Part shown: positions 1-7,469 of the stretch, in pieces
Layout: each line of letters opens with the position of its first letter
Position numbering within the stretch: the first letter of the stretch is position 1
From: Seleniibacterium sp963677135
Lineage (GTDB): Bacteria > Desulfobacterota > Desulfuromonadia > Desulfuromonadales > Geopsychrobacteraceae
NCBI GenBank assembly: GCA_963677135.2
Contig: CAXXLS010000012.1
Coordinates: 186,001-250,000, forward strand
Length of the DNA: 64,000 bases
Direction of reading: 5' to 3'
Notes under the pieces: generated by a model
The model's database searches: none
Seen by the model: the letters and a program-made list of their open reading frames with translations, nothing else
What the model was told of the DNA's origin: nothing
Made by a program: the position numbers and the translations under genes

Positions 1-349
1 CACCGTGGGTGCTCAGGATCGATATCTTTGAAAAGCTGTCGATAGACGAGAGGGCATCATCCAATATGCGGTGTATTCTCTCAAGTTGCCGGGGGTCTTT
101 AGTGGACAGAAAACTGCGGAGGCTGATTCTCAGCTGGGTACGGCTGGTGACCAGTTTCATGCGTTCGGCATTTTTTTTGAAGATGGCGTCGATACGGTTG
201 CTTTGCAGGGATGCTATCGATCGGAAATGTTCGTAGATTTCATTTTCAATCGAGGTTTCCGTGGTTTGGTACAAAAACAGGGATGAGGTGCCGAGCAAAA
301 AAAGGCTGCAGACAAAAAATGTTGCAAATATCTTTTTAAAGATGCTCAT
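1..349 (-). CDS. N-terminal part of a membrane-anchored sensor protein (cut by window edge)
   Basis: The reverse strand reads open from an ATG at 347-349 to the window edge, giving 116 residues without a stop. The protein begins MSIFKKIFATFFVCSLFLLG, a short basic start followed by a hydrophobic segment (about residues 7-25) typical of a signal anchor. A mostly helical, charged region follows (IENEIYEHFRSIASLQSNRIDAIF and onward), like the start of the extracytoplasmic sensor domain of histidine kinases, diguanylate cyclases or chemoreceptors. The output domain lies outside the window, so its activity cannot be stated. GGAG sits in the upstream leader, and a strong promoter lies about 270 bases upstream. 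Being a sensor is an inference from layout; that it is a real gene is well supported by codon use and the membrane segment. Confidence 0.7.
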   Translation of the reverse strand, partial: MSIFKKIFATFFVCSLFLLGTSSLFLYQTTETSIENEIYEHFRSIASLQSNRIDAIFKKNAERMKLVTSRTQLRISLRSFLSTKDPRQLERIHRILDDALSSIDSFSKISILSTHG

Positions 350-361
350 ATATCCCCACGG

Positions 362-490
362 TTATCTCTCCAGGTACGTATCGATGGCAGTTTCGGGGTC
401 AGGTGAAAATATCCTCGGCCCTCTATGGTTGTTTTCGATCTTTTTGGCCTTCGGATCGCCCGCTCTGGCGGCTGAAAGGATCCGTAACAT
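362..490 (-). CDS. Possible small ORF (42 aa) in the leader of the sensor gene
   Basis: A 42-codon frame, MLRILSAARAGDPK...TAIDTYLER, ends 12 bases before the sensor start and lies downstream of the candidate promoter at 617-645. AGG stands six bases before the ATG. No family is recognised. It may be a leader peptide, the remnant of an upstream gene, or chance. Its position and spacing are the only support. Confidence 0.15.
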   Translation of the reverse strand: MLRILSAARAGDPKAKKIENNHRGPRIFSPDPETAIDTYLER

Positions 491-616
491 AAATGCCTGG
501 AGTGGGCCGTCGTGCCCGCTTGCCGGGTGATGCGGTGAGAAACCCGTATCCCATATCCGTTCCGGTTTCTTGGAACCTGAAGAGGAGAGGGCGGGAACGG
601 ACACCCGTTGTTGAAA

Positions 617-645
617 ATTATAGAGCATTAATTATTTTCTGGCAA
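617..645 (-). promoter_or_regulatory. Sigma-70-type promoter for the sensor gene
   Basis: On the reverse strand TTGCCA (640-645) and TATAAT (617-622) are separated by 17 bases. The -10 is perfect and the -35 matches 5 of 6. Transcription would start near 610, leaving a leader of about 260 bases before the sensor ATG. Confidence 0.55.
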
Positions 646-859
646 GCAATAGTCTTCCCCGATTTTCTCAGGCGTGGCTATGGTTTGACATGATTTTTCG
701 AGTGCGTTTTTCTGGATGTGCCGGGCATCCCGGGGGCCGGTCAGTTTGGCCGATACCGGTTATGCAAATCCGACCTTTGAGCCGTTGTCGAGGTTGCCGA
801 AACGGTCCTTGAAAAACGAAAACTTACGATATCCTTGGGTGCGAATGGAGAGTTGCCGG

Positions 860-1843
860 ATGAAGCTGTTTATTTACTGTTTTCGCGATTTTGATGAAAA
901 AGTTCATTTTGATGCGCTGCAAAAAGACTACGATTTTACCTATGCGACAACCTCCGCATATCCCGATCTGAAAAATGCCGCCCTGGCCGAAGGTTTCGAT
1001 GCCATCAGTACCACGCCCTCCCGGCTGGATAAAGAACTGCTGAAACGGTTTCATGCCCTGGGGGTGCGCTATGTCCTGAACCGGAGCATCGGTGTTGATC
1101 ATGTCGATCTTGGTGCGGCACGGGCCTTGGGGATGAGGGTTGCGCAGGTCAGTTATGAACCGCACACCGTCGCCAACTATGCCATTATGCTCATGATGAT
1201 GTGTCTGCGCAATATGCGTCAGATCCTGGAACAGGCGGCCCTGCAGAATTTCACCCTGAAGGGCAAGGTCGGCAGGGATATCAGCTCCTGCACCATTGGC
1301 GTGATCGGCACGGGAAAAATCGGAGCGACCGTCGTGCGGCATTTGCAGTCTTTCGGCTGCCGGGTGCTGGCTTACGACTGTTACCGCAATCCGGACCTGT
1401 CCGGATTGTGCGAATATGCAGATCTTGAGACCCTGTACCGGGAGTGTGACGTCCTGACCCTGCATATCCCCTCCGATGACACCAACTATCACCTTCTTGA
1501 CGCGCAGGCCTTCGACCGGATGAGGCCCGGCGTGGTGCTGGTGAATACCGCCCGGGGTCCGCTTATCGACACGGACGCCCTGATTGCCGCCCTGGAAAGG
1601 GGCAAGGTCGGCGGTGCCGCCCTGGATGTGCTGGAGGATGAAAACGGGCTCTATTATCACAACCGCATGGGCGATTGCATAGCCAACCGTCAGATGGCCC
1701 AGCTGAAAGCTTTTCCCAATGTCATCCTGTCCCCCCATACCGCTTTTTATACCAGCGAGGTGGTTCGCAGTATGGCGGAGAAAACCATCAAAAATCTCCA
1801 GGATATGCTGGCGGGCAATGACAATCCCCTGATCATCGTGTAA
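860..1843 (+). CDS. D-lactate dehydrogenase, VanH/LdhA-like 2-hydroxyacid dehydrogenase
   Basis: A 327-residue cytosolic enzyme expected to reduce pyruvate (or a related 2-oxoacid) to the D-hydroxyacid with NADH. The Rossmann motif GVIGTGKIG lies near residue 152. The family's catalytic Arg (NTARGPLID), Glu (DVLEDENG) and His (LSPHTAFYT) are all present. The stretches RSIGVDHVDLGAARALG and GFGCRVLAYD-like residues resemble VanH and fermentative D-LDHs more than phosphoglycerate dehydrogenases. The start at 860 is chosen because GGAG stands nine bases upstream; an in-frame ATG at 845 has no such site. A TTGACA lies at 685-690 but with a poor -10. The gene stands alone. No ligase of the VanA type is beside it, so a metabolic role (lactate formation) is more likely than resistance. 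Confidence 0.8.
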   Translation: MKLFIYCFRDFDEKVHFDALQKDYDFTYATTSAYPDLKNAALAEGFDAISTTPSRLDKELLKRFHALGVRYVLNRSIGVDHVDLGAARALGMRVAQVSYEPHTVANYAIMLMMMCLRNMRQILEQAALQNFTLKGKVGRDISSCTIGVIGTGKIGATVVRHLQSFGCRVLAYDCYRNPDLSGLCEYADLETLYRECDVLTLHIPSDDTNYHLLDAQAFDRMRPGVVLVNTARGPLIDTDALIAALERGKVGGAALDVLEDENGLYYHNRMGDCIANRQMAQLKAFPNVILSPHTAFYTSEVVRSMAEKTIKNLQDMLAGNDNPLIIV

Positions 1844-1881
1844 CGGCCGGCAACTTTCCTCGGGAGCTCCTTTGCCGGCCG
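1844..1881 (+). other. Perfect 10-bp inverted repeat right after the D-LDH stop
   Basis: CGGCCGGCAA (1844-1853) is repeated inverted as TTGCCGGCCG (1872-1881) with an 18-base loop, beginning directly after the stop codon. No T-run follows, so it may protect the 3' end of the mRNA rather than terminate. Confidence 0.4.
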
Positions 1882-1952
1882 ATGGCTGCGAGCAACCACC
1901 CTTTTTCAAAACGGCTATGCCACGGCCATTCTGGAGTTCCGCCCGCTGCTGA

Positions 1953-1979
1953 AGCAACCCCGAGAGGTTGTTTTTTTTT
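1953..1979 (+). terminator. Rho-independent terminator after the D-LDH gene
   Basis: A CAACC/GGTTG stem (1955-1959 with 1966-1970), extended by A/T and G-T pairs and closing on the loop CCGAGA, is followed by nine T residues. Confidence 0.6.
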
Positions 1980-2133
1980 CTGGATACCCTTGTGTCAGGC
2001 GACAGGGACGTCCGGTGCCGGAAATTTTCTTCTTCTTTAAAGCGGAGTCTGTTGAAATTTTGTTCAAAAAGTATCATACTAGATAGAACTTTAATTCTTT
2101 CAAGTAGGATAAGGTCAGTTCATCTTCAATAAC

Positions 2134-2161
2134 TTGACAATAGACCGGGTTACATTAATCT
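2134..2161 (+). promoter_or_regulatory. Candidate sigma-70 promoter for HMG-CoA lyase
   Basis: A perfect TTGACA (2134-2139) is followed after 16 bases by TAATCT, a weak -10. It stands about 35 bases before the start codon's leader region, in a short AT-rich stretch. Confidence 0.35.
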
Positions 2162-2194
2162 TTTTCTGAACAGAACTCGTAAAGGGACGAAGAC

Positions 2195-3145
2195 ATGAAC
2201 GGTAATATGGTTTGGCCGGAACAGGCGACAATTTGTGAAGTGGGCATGCGTGATGGCCTGCAGAATGAAAAAACAATTCTCGATGTCGAGCAGAAGCTCG
2301 ACATTCTCGATGCGATTGTCGACTCGGGTATCAGGATTATAGAAATCGGTTCTTTCGTTCATCCCAAGGCCGTGCCGCAGATGGCCAATACCGGGGAGCT
2401 GGCCAAACGGATGACGCGGGTGGACGGTGTCGAGTACCGGGTGCTGGTGCCCAATCTGAAGGGCCTGGAACGTGCTCATGATTCCGGATTGACCAAGGCG
2501 AAGCTGACCGTCAGCGCCAGCGAGACGCACTGCAAGGCCAACTTCAACCAGAGCCCGCTGGAGATGATGGAGGGGTTCAAGCCCTGCGTAGAGTTCGCTG
2601 CGAAACATGACATTGAAATCTCCGGGGCCATGTCGTCAGCCTGGGGCTGCGCCTGGGAAGGAAAACTGCCGGTCGCGCAAATCGAAAAGCTTACCCGCAG
2701 GTTCCTGGAACTGGGGATCACCGAACTGTCCCTTTCCGATGCCACCGGAATGGCCGATCCCCGCCAGATCTATGAAATGGGCGGCTACCTGGTCAAGACC
2801 TTTCCGGAGGTGAACTGGGTGCTTCACCTGCACAATACCAGGGGCATGGCCCTGGCCTGCGTGGTTGCCGCCCTGCAAATCGGCATTACCACCTTCGACG
2901 GCGCTTTTGCCGGTTTTGGCGGTTGTAATTTTATTCCCGGGGCGGCAGGCAATGTGGCGACGGAAGACCTCATTCACATGCTGCATGAAATGCAGGTCGA
3001 TACCGGGGTCGATCTGGTCAAGGCGATGGGTACCGGACGCATGGTTCAGAAGATGATGGATCGCAGCGGCGGAAGCTACGTCCTCAAGGCCGGTCGGAAT
3101 GCTGATCTGGTTCAGGCGAAAGCGGCGGTTCAGGATAACACGTAA
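2195..3145 (+). CDS. mvaB: Hydroxymethylglutaryl-CoA lyase
   Basis: A 316-residue TIM-barrel enzyme that cleaves HMG-CoA to acetoacetate and acetyl-CoA, the last step of leucine degradation and related branched-chain routes. Family marks are visible in order: EVGMRDGLQNE (catalytic Arg and metal-binding Asp), SFVHPKAVPQMA, the metal-binding LHLHNTRGMA near residue 208, and the glycine-rich loop FGGCNFIPGAAGNVATED carrying the catalytic Cys. Length fits the family. The loop reads CNFIPGAAGN where the best-known members have CPYAKGASGN, so a homologous substrate is possible. The gene is monocistronic between a promoter and a strong terminator. Its product acetoacetate is the substrate activated by the CoA-transferases at 46-47 and 54-55 kb. 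Confidence 0.85.
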   Translation: MNGNMVWPEQATICEVGMRDGLQNEKTILDVEQKLDILDAIVDSGIRIIEIGSFVHPKAVPQMANTGELAKRMTRVDGVEYRVLVPNLKGLERAHDSGLTKAKLTVSASETHCKANFNQSPLEMMEGFKPCVEFAAKHDIEISGAMSSAWGCAWEGKLPVAQIEKLTRRFLELGITELSLSDATGMADPRQIYEMGGYLVKTFPEVNWVLHLHNTRGMALACVVAALQIGITTFDGAFAGFGGCNFIPGAAGNVATEDLIHMLHEMQVDTGVDLVKAMGTGRMVQKMMDRSGGSYVLKAGRNADLVQAKAAVQDNT

Positions 3146-3181
3146 GCGCCCTCGATACCGCGTCAGCGCCCGTTTATAAAC

Positions 3182-3230
3182 AAGACCCTGCCAATGAGAT
3201 CCTGTTCTCGGCAGGGTCTTTTATTATTTT
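3182..3230 (+). terminator. Rho-independent terminator after HMG-CoA lyase
   Basis: AAGACCCTGCC (3182-3192) pairs perfectly with GGCAGGGTCTT (3210-3220) and is followed by TTATTATTTTT. Confidence 0.9.
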
Positions 3231-3425
3231 TCGGGCCGGCTCCTGGCGAGTTTCTCCTTCCGGCGACCGCAGGATGTCCGCCTATTGTTTTTTCGCAGGC
3301 GTGCTCTCACGGTGAATAAGGGGTTGAATCTTGGGGCTGCCTCTGGTTAGATTTCAGACCTCGGGGCAAGACAGGCTTTTTGCGGCCTATTAATGACAAG
3401 GGTGTTCAACAGGAGTGGATAAATC

Positions 3426-4469
3426 ATGGGGTATCGTCTCGCTATTAACGGCTATGGCCGGATCGGGCAGAGTGTTTTACGGGCTCTTTACAGTACCTGT
3501 GAGTATCCTGACCTGAAAGTGGTTGCCATCAATGAGCTGGCGGATCTGGATACCCTGACGTATCTGACCCAGTACGATACCACCCATGGGCGTTTTCCCG
3601 TTGCTGTTGACAATGATGGACGCCAACTGCTGGTCAACGGTGATGCGATTCAGACTTTTCACTGCAAGGATCCGCAAGGATTGCCCTGGGGCGACCTGGG
3701 TATCGACCTGGTTCTCGAATGCAGCGGCAGCTATACGGATCGCCTGACCGCGCAGCGGCATCTTGCCGCGGGAGCCGGCAAGCTGCTCTTTTCCCAGCCG
3801 GCGGCAGATGATATCGATGCGACCATTGTCTATGGCTTCAACCATCAGCAGCTGACGGCGCAGGCCCGGATCGTTTCAAGCGCCTCCTGTACCACCAATT
3901 GCGTGGTGCCTGTTCTGGACCATCTCGATCGGGAATTCGGCATTGTCAGTGGCGTCAGTACCACCATTCATTCCGCCATGAACGACCAGCCGGTCATCGA
4001 CCGCTATCATCAGAGCGATCTGCGTCTGACCCGCAGTGCCATGCATTCAATGATTCCGGTGAAAACGGGACTGGCCCGGGGGGTCGCCAAGTTCCTGCCC
4101 CATCTGGCGGGAAAGATGGAATGCCTGCACCTGAGGGTGCCGACTATCAATGTGTCCCTGATGGATCTTGCCATTCATGTGGAACAGAGGATTGATGCGA
4201 AAACTGTCAATGCACTGTTTTCAAGGATTGCGGAAGGTCCCCTTGCCGGTCTCGTCGGTTACAGTGAGCAGCCTCATGCCTCAGTCGATTTCAATACCGA
4301 TTCCCGCTCGGCGGTGGTCGACGGCACTCAGACGCGGGTCAGCAACGGCAACCTCATCAAGATGATGATCTGGTTCGATAACGAGTGGAGTTACGCCAAC
4401 CGGATGCTCGATGTCGCCAACTACTGGTTGTCACTGTCTTCCTCAGAGCAGCACCAGTCTTCGGCATGA
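3426..4469 (+). CDS. epd: Erythrose-4-phosphate dehydrogenase (GapB/Epd type)
   Basis: A 347-residue member of the glyceraldehyde-3-phosphate dehydrogenase family. The N-terminal NAD fold AINGYGRIGQSVLRAL and catalytic Cys in SASCTTNCVVPVL (near residue 158) are clear. Several stretches follow Epd rather than GapA: VVAINELADL, the YDTTHGRF segment, TTIHSAMNDQPVID, RVPTINVSLMDL, and SVDFNTDSRSAVVDGTQTRVS. Epd oxidises erythrose 4-phosphate to 4-phosphoerythronate for pyridoxal 5-phosphate synthesis. GapA-type activity cannot be excluded by eye. AGGAG lies ten bases before the ATG. No pdx genes are beside it; the neighbours are separately terminated or promoted. Confidence 0.8.
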   Translation: MGYRLAINGYGRIGQSVLRALYSTCEYPDLKVVAINELADLDTLTYLTQYDTTHGRFPVAVDNDGRQLLVNGDAIQTFHCKDPQGLPWGDLGIDLVLECSGSYTDRLTAQRHLAAGAGKLLFSQPAADDIDATIVYGFNHQQLTAQARIVSSASCTTNCVVPVLDHLDREFGIVSGVSTTIHSAMNDQPVIDRYHQSDLRLTRSAMHSMIPVKTGLARGVAKFLPHLAGKMECLHLRVPTINVSLMDLAIHVEQRIDAKTVNALFSRIAEGPLAGLVGYSEQPHASVDFNTDSRSAVVDGTQTRVSNGNLIKMMIWFDNEWSYANRMLDVANYWLSLSSSEQHQSSA

Positions 4470-4550
4470 CGGCTGTTCATGATCTGAGACGTCCATGAGT
4501 TTCAGGGGTAAAGCCGGATAACTTGGGAGGGTTTTCTTTTTCTGTAAAGT

Positions 4551-4565
4551 TTACTACTATAGTAA
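4551..4565 (+). promoter_or_regulatory. Palindromic operator overlapping a -10-like site upstream of wrbA
   Basis: TTACTA-CTA-TAGTAA is a perfect inverted repeat with 6-base arms. It covers a -10-like TATAGT (4558-4563) and lies 54 bases before the wrbA start. Such TACT-N-AGTA sites are typical of HxlR-family thiol/quinone-sensing repressors controlling quinone reductases. The link to that family is inference, and no HxlR gene is in the window. Confidence 0.45.
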
Positions 4566-4619
4566 TAAATAAGCCTGCAACCCATCGTGAACCATCGAAG
4601 CAACGACAGGAGTCTAATA

Positions 4620-5234
4620 ATGAGCGTCAATATACAGATTGTTTTCTACAGTACCTATGGCCATGTTTATCAGCTGGCGGAAGCGATAGCCGAGGGCGCA
4701 CAAAAGGTCGAAGGGGCCAGTGTCAGCCTTTACCAGGTGCCGGAACTGATGCCGGAAGACGCCCTGAAAGCTTCGGGAGCGTTGGAGGCCCGCAAGGCCT
4801 TTGCTCATATCCCGGTCGCCAGCGTCGCGCAGTTGCCAGATGCTGATGCGATTATTTTCGGCACCCCCACCCGGTTTGGCAACATGGCTGCCCAGATGAG
4901 GAACTTTCTCGATCAGACCGGCGGCTTGTGGGCCAAGGGGGCATTGATCGGCAAGGTCGGCAGCGTATTCGCTTCGACCGCGACCCAGCATGGCGGCCAG
5001 GAAACAACCATCACCAGTTTCCACACGACCCTTCTGCATCACGGCATGGTGGTTGTCGGAGTCCCTTACAGTGAGCAGGCCCTGACCAATATGGAGGAGA
5101 TTACCGGGGGAACTCCCTATGGCGCCACGACCCTGGCGGCGGGAGACGGTTCCCGGCTGCCGTCCGAAAATGAGCTGGTTATCGCCCGTTTCCAGGGGGA
5201 ACATGTGGCGAAGATAGCAAAGAAGCTGAAATAG
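4620..5234 (+). CDS. wrbA: NAD(P)H:quinone oxidoreductase, WrbA flavoprotein
   Basis: A 204-residue flavodoxin-like FMN protein that reduces quinones by two electrons and so avoids semiquinone radicals. The phosphate loop YSTYGHVYQLAEAI is at the N terminus. The WrbA signatures PTRFGNMAAQMRNFLDQTGGLW, ASTATQHGGQETT and the C-terminal GASTIA-like region (YGATTLAAGDGSRLPSENEL) follow. The length is close to the usual 198-200. The start at 4620 has AGGAG seven bases upstream; an in-frame ATG at 4587 lies before that site and is not used. A palindrome in the promoter suggests induction by quinones or oxidative stress. An 8-bp inverted repeat (5253-5260 with 5277-5284) follows the gene. Confidence 0.9.
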   Translation: MSVNIQIVFYSTYGHVYQLAEAIAEGAQKVEGASVSLYQVPELMPEDALKASGALEARKAFAHIPVASVAQLPDADAIIFGTPTRFGNMAAQMRNFLDQTGGLWAKGALIGKVGSVFASTATQHGGQETTITSFHTTLLHHGMVVVGVPYSEQALTNMEEITGGTPYGATTLAAGDGSRLPSENELVIARFQGEHVAKIAKKLK

Positions 5235-5480
5235 TCTTGAGCTGATTTTCCCAACCAGAGCTGTTGGAAAACGGTTCTGGTTGCTGAAAGAGGTCGAGGA
5301 GAAGCTTTTCGGGGGAGGCCGAAGGTTCAATCTCTTGGAATGAAAATCCGGATTTCGTCAGAAAATGAAAATTAAGCTCATGAAATCCAAAACAATCACA
5401 ACGTTTTGCAATTCACGTGAGATCTATTCGTTGTTGAAAGGCGGTTTTTGACACCTCACGCTGTTTAAGTTCCAAAAGGC

Positions 5481-5510
5481 AAAAACGGAGCCTATTCTGG
5501 CTCCGTTTTT
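5481..5510. terminator. Bidirectional terminator between wrbA and the PEP-CTERM gene
   Basis: AAAAACGGAGCC (5481-5492) and GGCTCCGTTTTT (5499-5510) form a perfect 12-bp stem with a 6-base loop and T-runs on both strands. It serves the reverse-strand gene ending at 5542 and can also stop wrbA transcripts. Otherwise I see nothing in 5285-5480. Confidence 0.9.
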
Positions 5511-5541
5511 GATGTGCTGAAAAATATGATGGTTATCGGAA

Positions 5542-6261
5542 TTATTTTTTCTTACGATTCTTTCTGTAGAAACCCAATCCAATGAGGCCGCCTCCGAGCA
5601 GGAGGAAGGTTGACGGTTCCGGAACTGGAGCCGTTTCTCCAACCACTCCCTGAATGGGATCATTGCCACAGGTTGCTGTCCCCCAATAAATATCCCATGT
5701 TGCATTGGGATCATCCTGGTAGAGGGCACTGCTAAACACGATTTCCACCAGGTAGTCCGGAGACGTTCCGATCGAGCTCCAGGTCACTGAGCCGGGATAG
5801 GCGCTAAAATCACTCCATCCATAATTATTTCCTACTGTTGCGATTGAAACCGGCGCTCCAGGCGTGTAAATATACCCGCTCTCAGGAGCATAGTCATCAG
5901 AGGTATAGAAGGTGTCTACCGCATACATGACACCGGCAGTGAATGAATCATGATCAACCAATGGGATTGCCCAAAGATATTCTGTTCCGAAGTAATTTTC
6001 AGTAATAAACACGTCCGCTGCCCGGGTGGCCCAAGTACCTACAGTTATTCCCGACTCAGGATAATCAGTGAACAATTCGATAGAAATCGTTCCAGAGTGT
6101 ACTCCGGGGGTATAGTTGTTCACATTGATTCCATACGTTTCAAAGCCACTGGAACTGCCTATTCCATCGGTTGGGGAATCGTTGATCATGAACGCCTGGG
6201 CAAAGACCGGTATTGTGACAAAGATCAAAAGTGCGGCACCTAAAGATAACATTTTTTTCAT
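5542..6261 (-). CDS. PEP-CTERM sorting-domain secreted protein
   Basis: A 239-residue secreted protein of unknown function. It has a signal peptide (MKKMLSLGAALLIF...AQAF), a beta-rich Thr/Ser/Tyr/Gly body and a C-terminal sorting tail: VPEPSTFLLLGGG, a hydrophobic stretch, then basic RKNRKKK. PEP-CTERM tails are processed by exosortase (EpsH family) in bacteria that make exopolysaccharide. No exosortase or PrsK/PrsR gene lies in this window, so the machinery must be elsewhere. The start at 6261 is preferred because GGAGGG lies just upstream; the ATG at 6276 lies before that site. The gene is more AT-rich than its surroundings. Two cysteines only, no catalytic motif seen. Confidence 0.85.
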   Translation of the reverse strand: MKKMLSLGAALLIFVTIPVFAQAFMINDSPTDGIGSSSGFETYGINVNNYTPGVHSGTISIELFTDYPESGITVGTWATRAADVFITENYFGTEYLWAIPLVDHDSFTAGVMYAVDTFYTSDDYAPESGYIYTPGAPVSIATVGNNYGWSDFSAYPGSVTWSSIGTSPDYLVEIVFSSALYQDDPNATWDIYWGTATCGNDPIQGVVGETAPVPEPSTFLLLGGGLIGLGFYRKNRKKK

Positions 6262-6345
6262 GCTGGAACCCTCCATCGCGACTGTAGGTTTGAGTAAGCT
6301 GACAACCTCATTTACATGTATTTAAATGACAGATATTTATCGAAA

Positions 6346-6361
6346 TGCAACATTAATGCCT
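6346..6361 (-). promoter_or_regulatory. Candidate sigma-54 promoter of the PEP-CTERM gene
   Basis: On the reverse strand AGGCAT-TAATG-TTGCA fits the -24/-12 consensus TGGCAC-N5-TTGCW with GG and GC ten bases apart (GG at 6359-6360, GC at 6347-6348). The start would be near 6335, about 75 bases before the ATG. Sigma-54 control of PEP-CTERM genes through the PrsK/PrsR pair is known. A short AACT-GTT-AGTT repeat further upstream near 6410 could be an activator site. Beyond these, 6262-6622 shows nothing I can name. Confidence 0.5.
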
Positions 6362-6622
6362 GTTGGGTAACGGTCTTAAATAGCGAGATTTTTCTTCTAA
6401 TAAAACCGAACTGTTAGTTTTTTCGACATAGGGGACGACCCTCCTTTTCGATAAAATTAACAGTCCGGTCGTTGCTTTATGGGTGGATTTGTTTGAATCA
6501 GGCCGATCGGGCGAAATCAGAGTCTGATGATTTATGAAAGAGAAAGGTTCCAGGAAAGCTTGTCTTTATATGTCAGATCCTTGTTTTTCAGATATTGATT
6601 CTTGGTCTGAAAACAGGAGTTT

Positions 6623-7316
6623 TCAGCGCAGCATCCGGCGCTGCTGTTGCCAGCCCGGCAGAAAGTGATCCATCAGGGCGTAGAACCGCTGGTTGTGGGA
6701 CGGGTTCCAGGAGGTGGACCAGTTCATGGACCAGGACATATTCGATACATTCGACCGGCTTTTTGATCAAGTCAAGGTTGAGCCAGATCCGGTGGGCGAC
6801 GGTGTTGCAGGTTCCCCACCGGGTTTTCATTTTGCGGACGCGCCATTCTTTGACCTTGACGTCGATAAGCGGCTCCCATTTTGACAGCAGCGGCGGGATC
6901 AGTTTTTCCAACTGCCGACGATACCAGTCGTGCAGCAGGCGTTCCCGGGTTTCGGCTGTCCCCTGGGTTTTCAGATAAAGAAAGAGCGCGTCGCCGGCGA
7001 CGGTCGGCTGGCGTTTCCGATAGCAATGCTGGAGCTGAAGGCGATAGGGCCTGCCGAGGTAGAAGTGCTCTTCCCCGTCAAGATAGCGCAGGGTGGGGGG
7101 GGCCGGTCGGGATTGCATCGCCCGCTGTTTTTTTCTGATCCAGTCCAGCCTCTCCCGAAACAGGGCCGTTACGGCCTGGTTGCTCATCCGCTGTGGAGCG
7201 CTGATCTGTACCCGGCCATCGGGAGGTCGGAGACGGATATAACAGTTCTTGATCTGTTTCCAGGTGATTTCGGCCTGGACTCCGTCGATCTCTATGGTTT
7301 TGGTTCTGGCAGACAA
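6623..7316 (-). pseudogene. YgjP-type zinc metallopeptidase, frameshifted near the zinc site
   Basis: The reading from 7316 gives a YgjP/DUF45-type protein: MSARTKTIEIDG..., WEPLIDVKVKEWRVRKMKTRWGTC, and the zinc motif YVLVHELVHLLEP. After EP, the frame continues as an unrelated tail (VPQPAVLRP...) to a stop at 6588. If one base is removed near 6700 (GTCCCAC read as TCCCAC), the sequence becomes EPSHNQRFYALMDHFLPGW and ends at 6623, exactly as the family does. That restores the third zinc ligand His of HExxH...H. So the gene carries a one-base insertion that removes a metal ligand, either a true inactivating mutation or a sequence error. It stands downstream of the amidohydrolase gene in the same direction. 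Confidence 0.75.
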
Positions 7317-7469
7317 GGCGGCACCCGATTTTGATTAGTGGCATCGTTCAGCCAGTATATATCATTAATCGGGGCAAAGGGGTACAGGTTTGCCTTCTGC
7401 TGTGGTCGCGGGATAGATCCTTTCCCTGGGCGGTGAAAAGAGTCTGCGGCAGGGCAGGATCGACAGCAG

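Noticed and set aside
9..286. Forward open frames at the left edge
   Set aside because: The reverse strand here encodes a signal anchor and helical region with normal codon use and a good upstream promoter, so the forward frames are its shadow.
860..1843. Vancomycin-resistance cluster suggested by the VanH-like enzyme
   Set aside because: No VanA-type ligase, VanX peptidase or VanRS pair is near. A metabolic dehydrogenase explains it.
824..2077. Long open frame (417 codons) on the reverse strand opposite the D-LDH gene
   Set aside because: It lies wholly opposite a gene with all catalytic motifs; its product is low in complexity and has no family marks. GC-rich genes often leave such open antisense frames.
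3426..4469. Glycolytic glyceraldehyde-3-phosphate dehydrogenase
   Set aside because: Family features are shared, but several stretches (INELADL, IHSAMNDQPVID, SVDFNTDSRSAVVDGTQTRVS) follow Epd more closely. GapA is kept only as an alternative.
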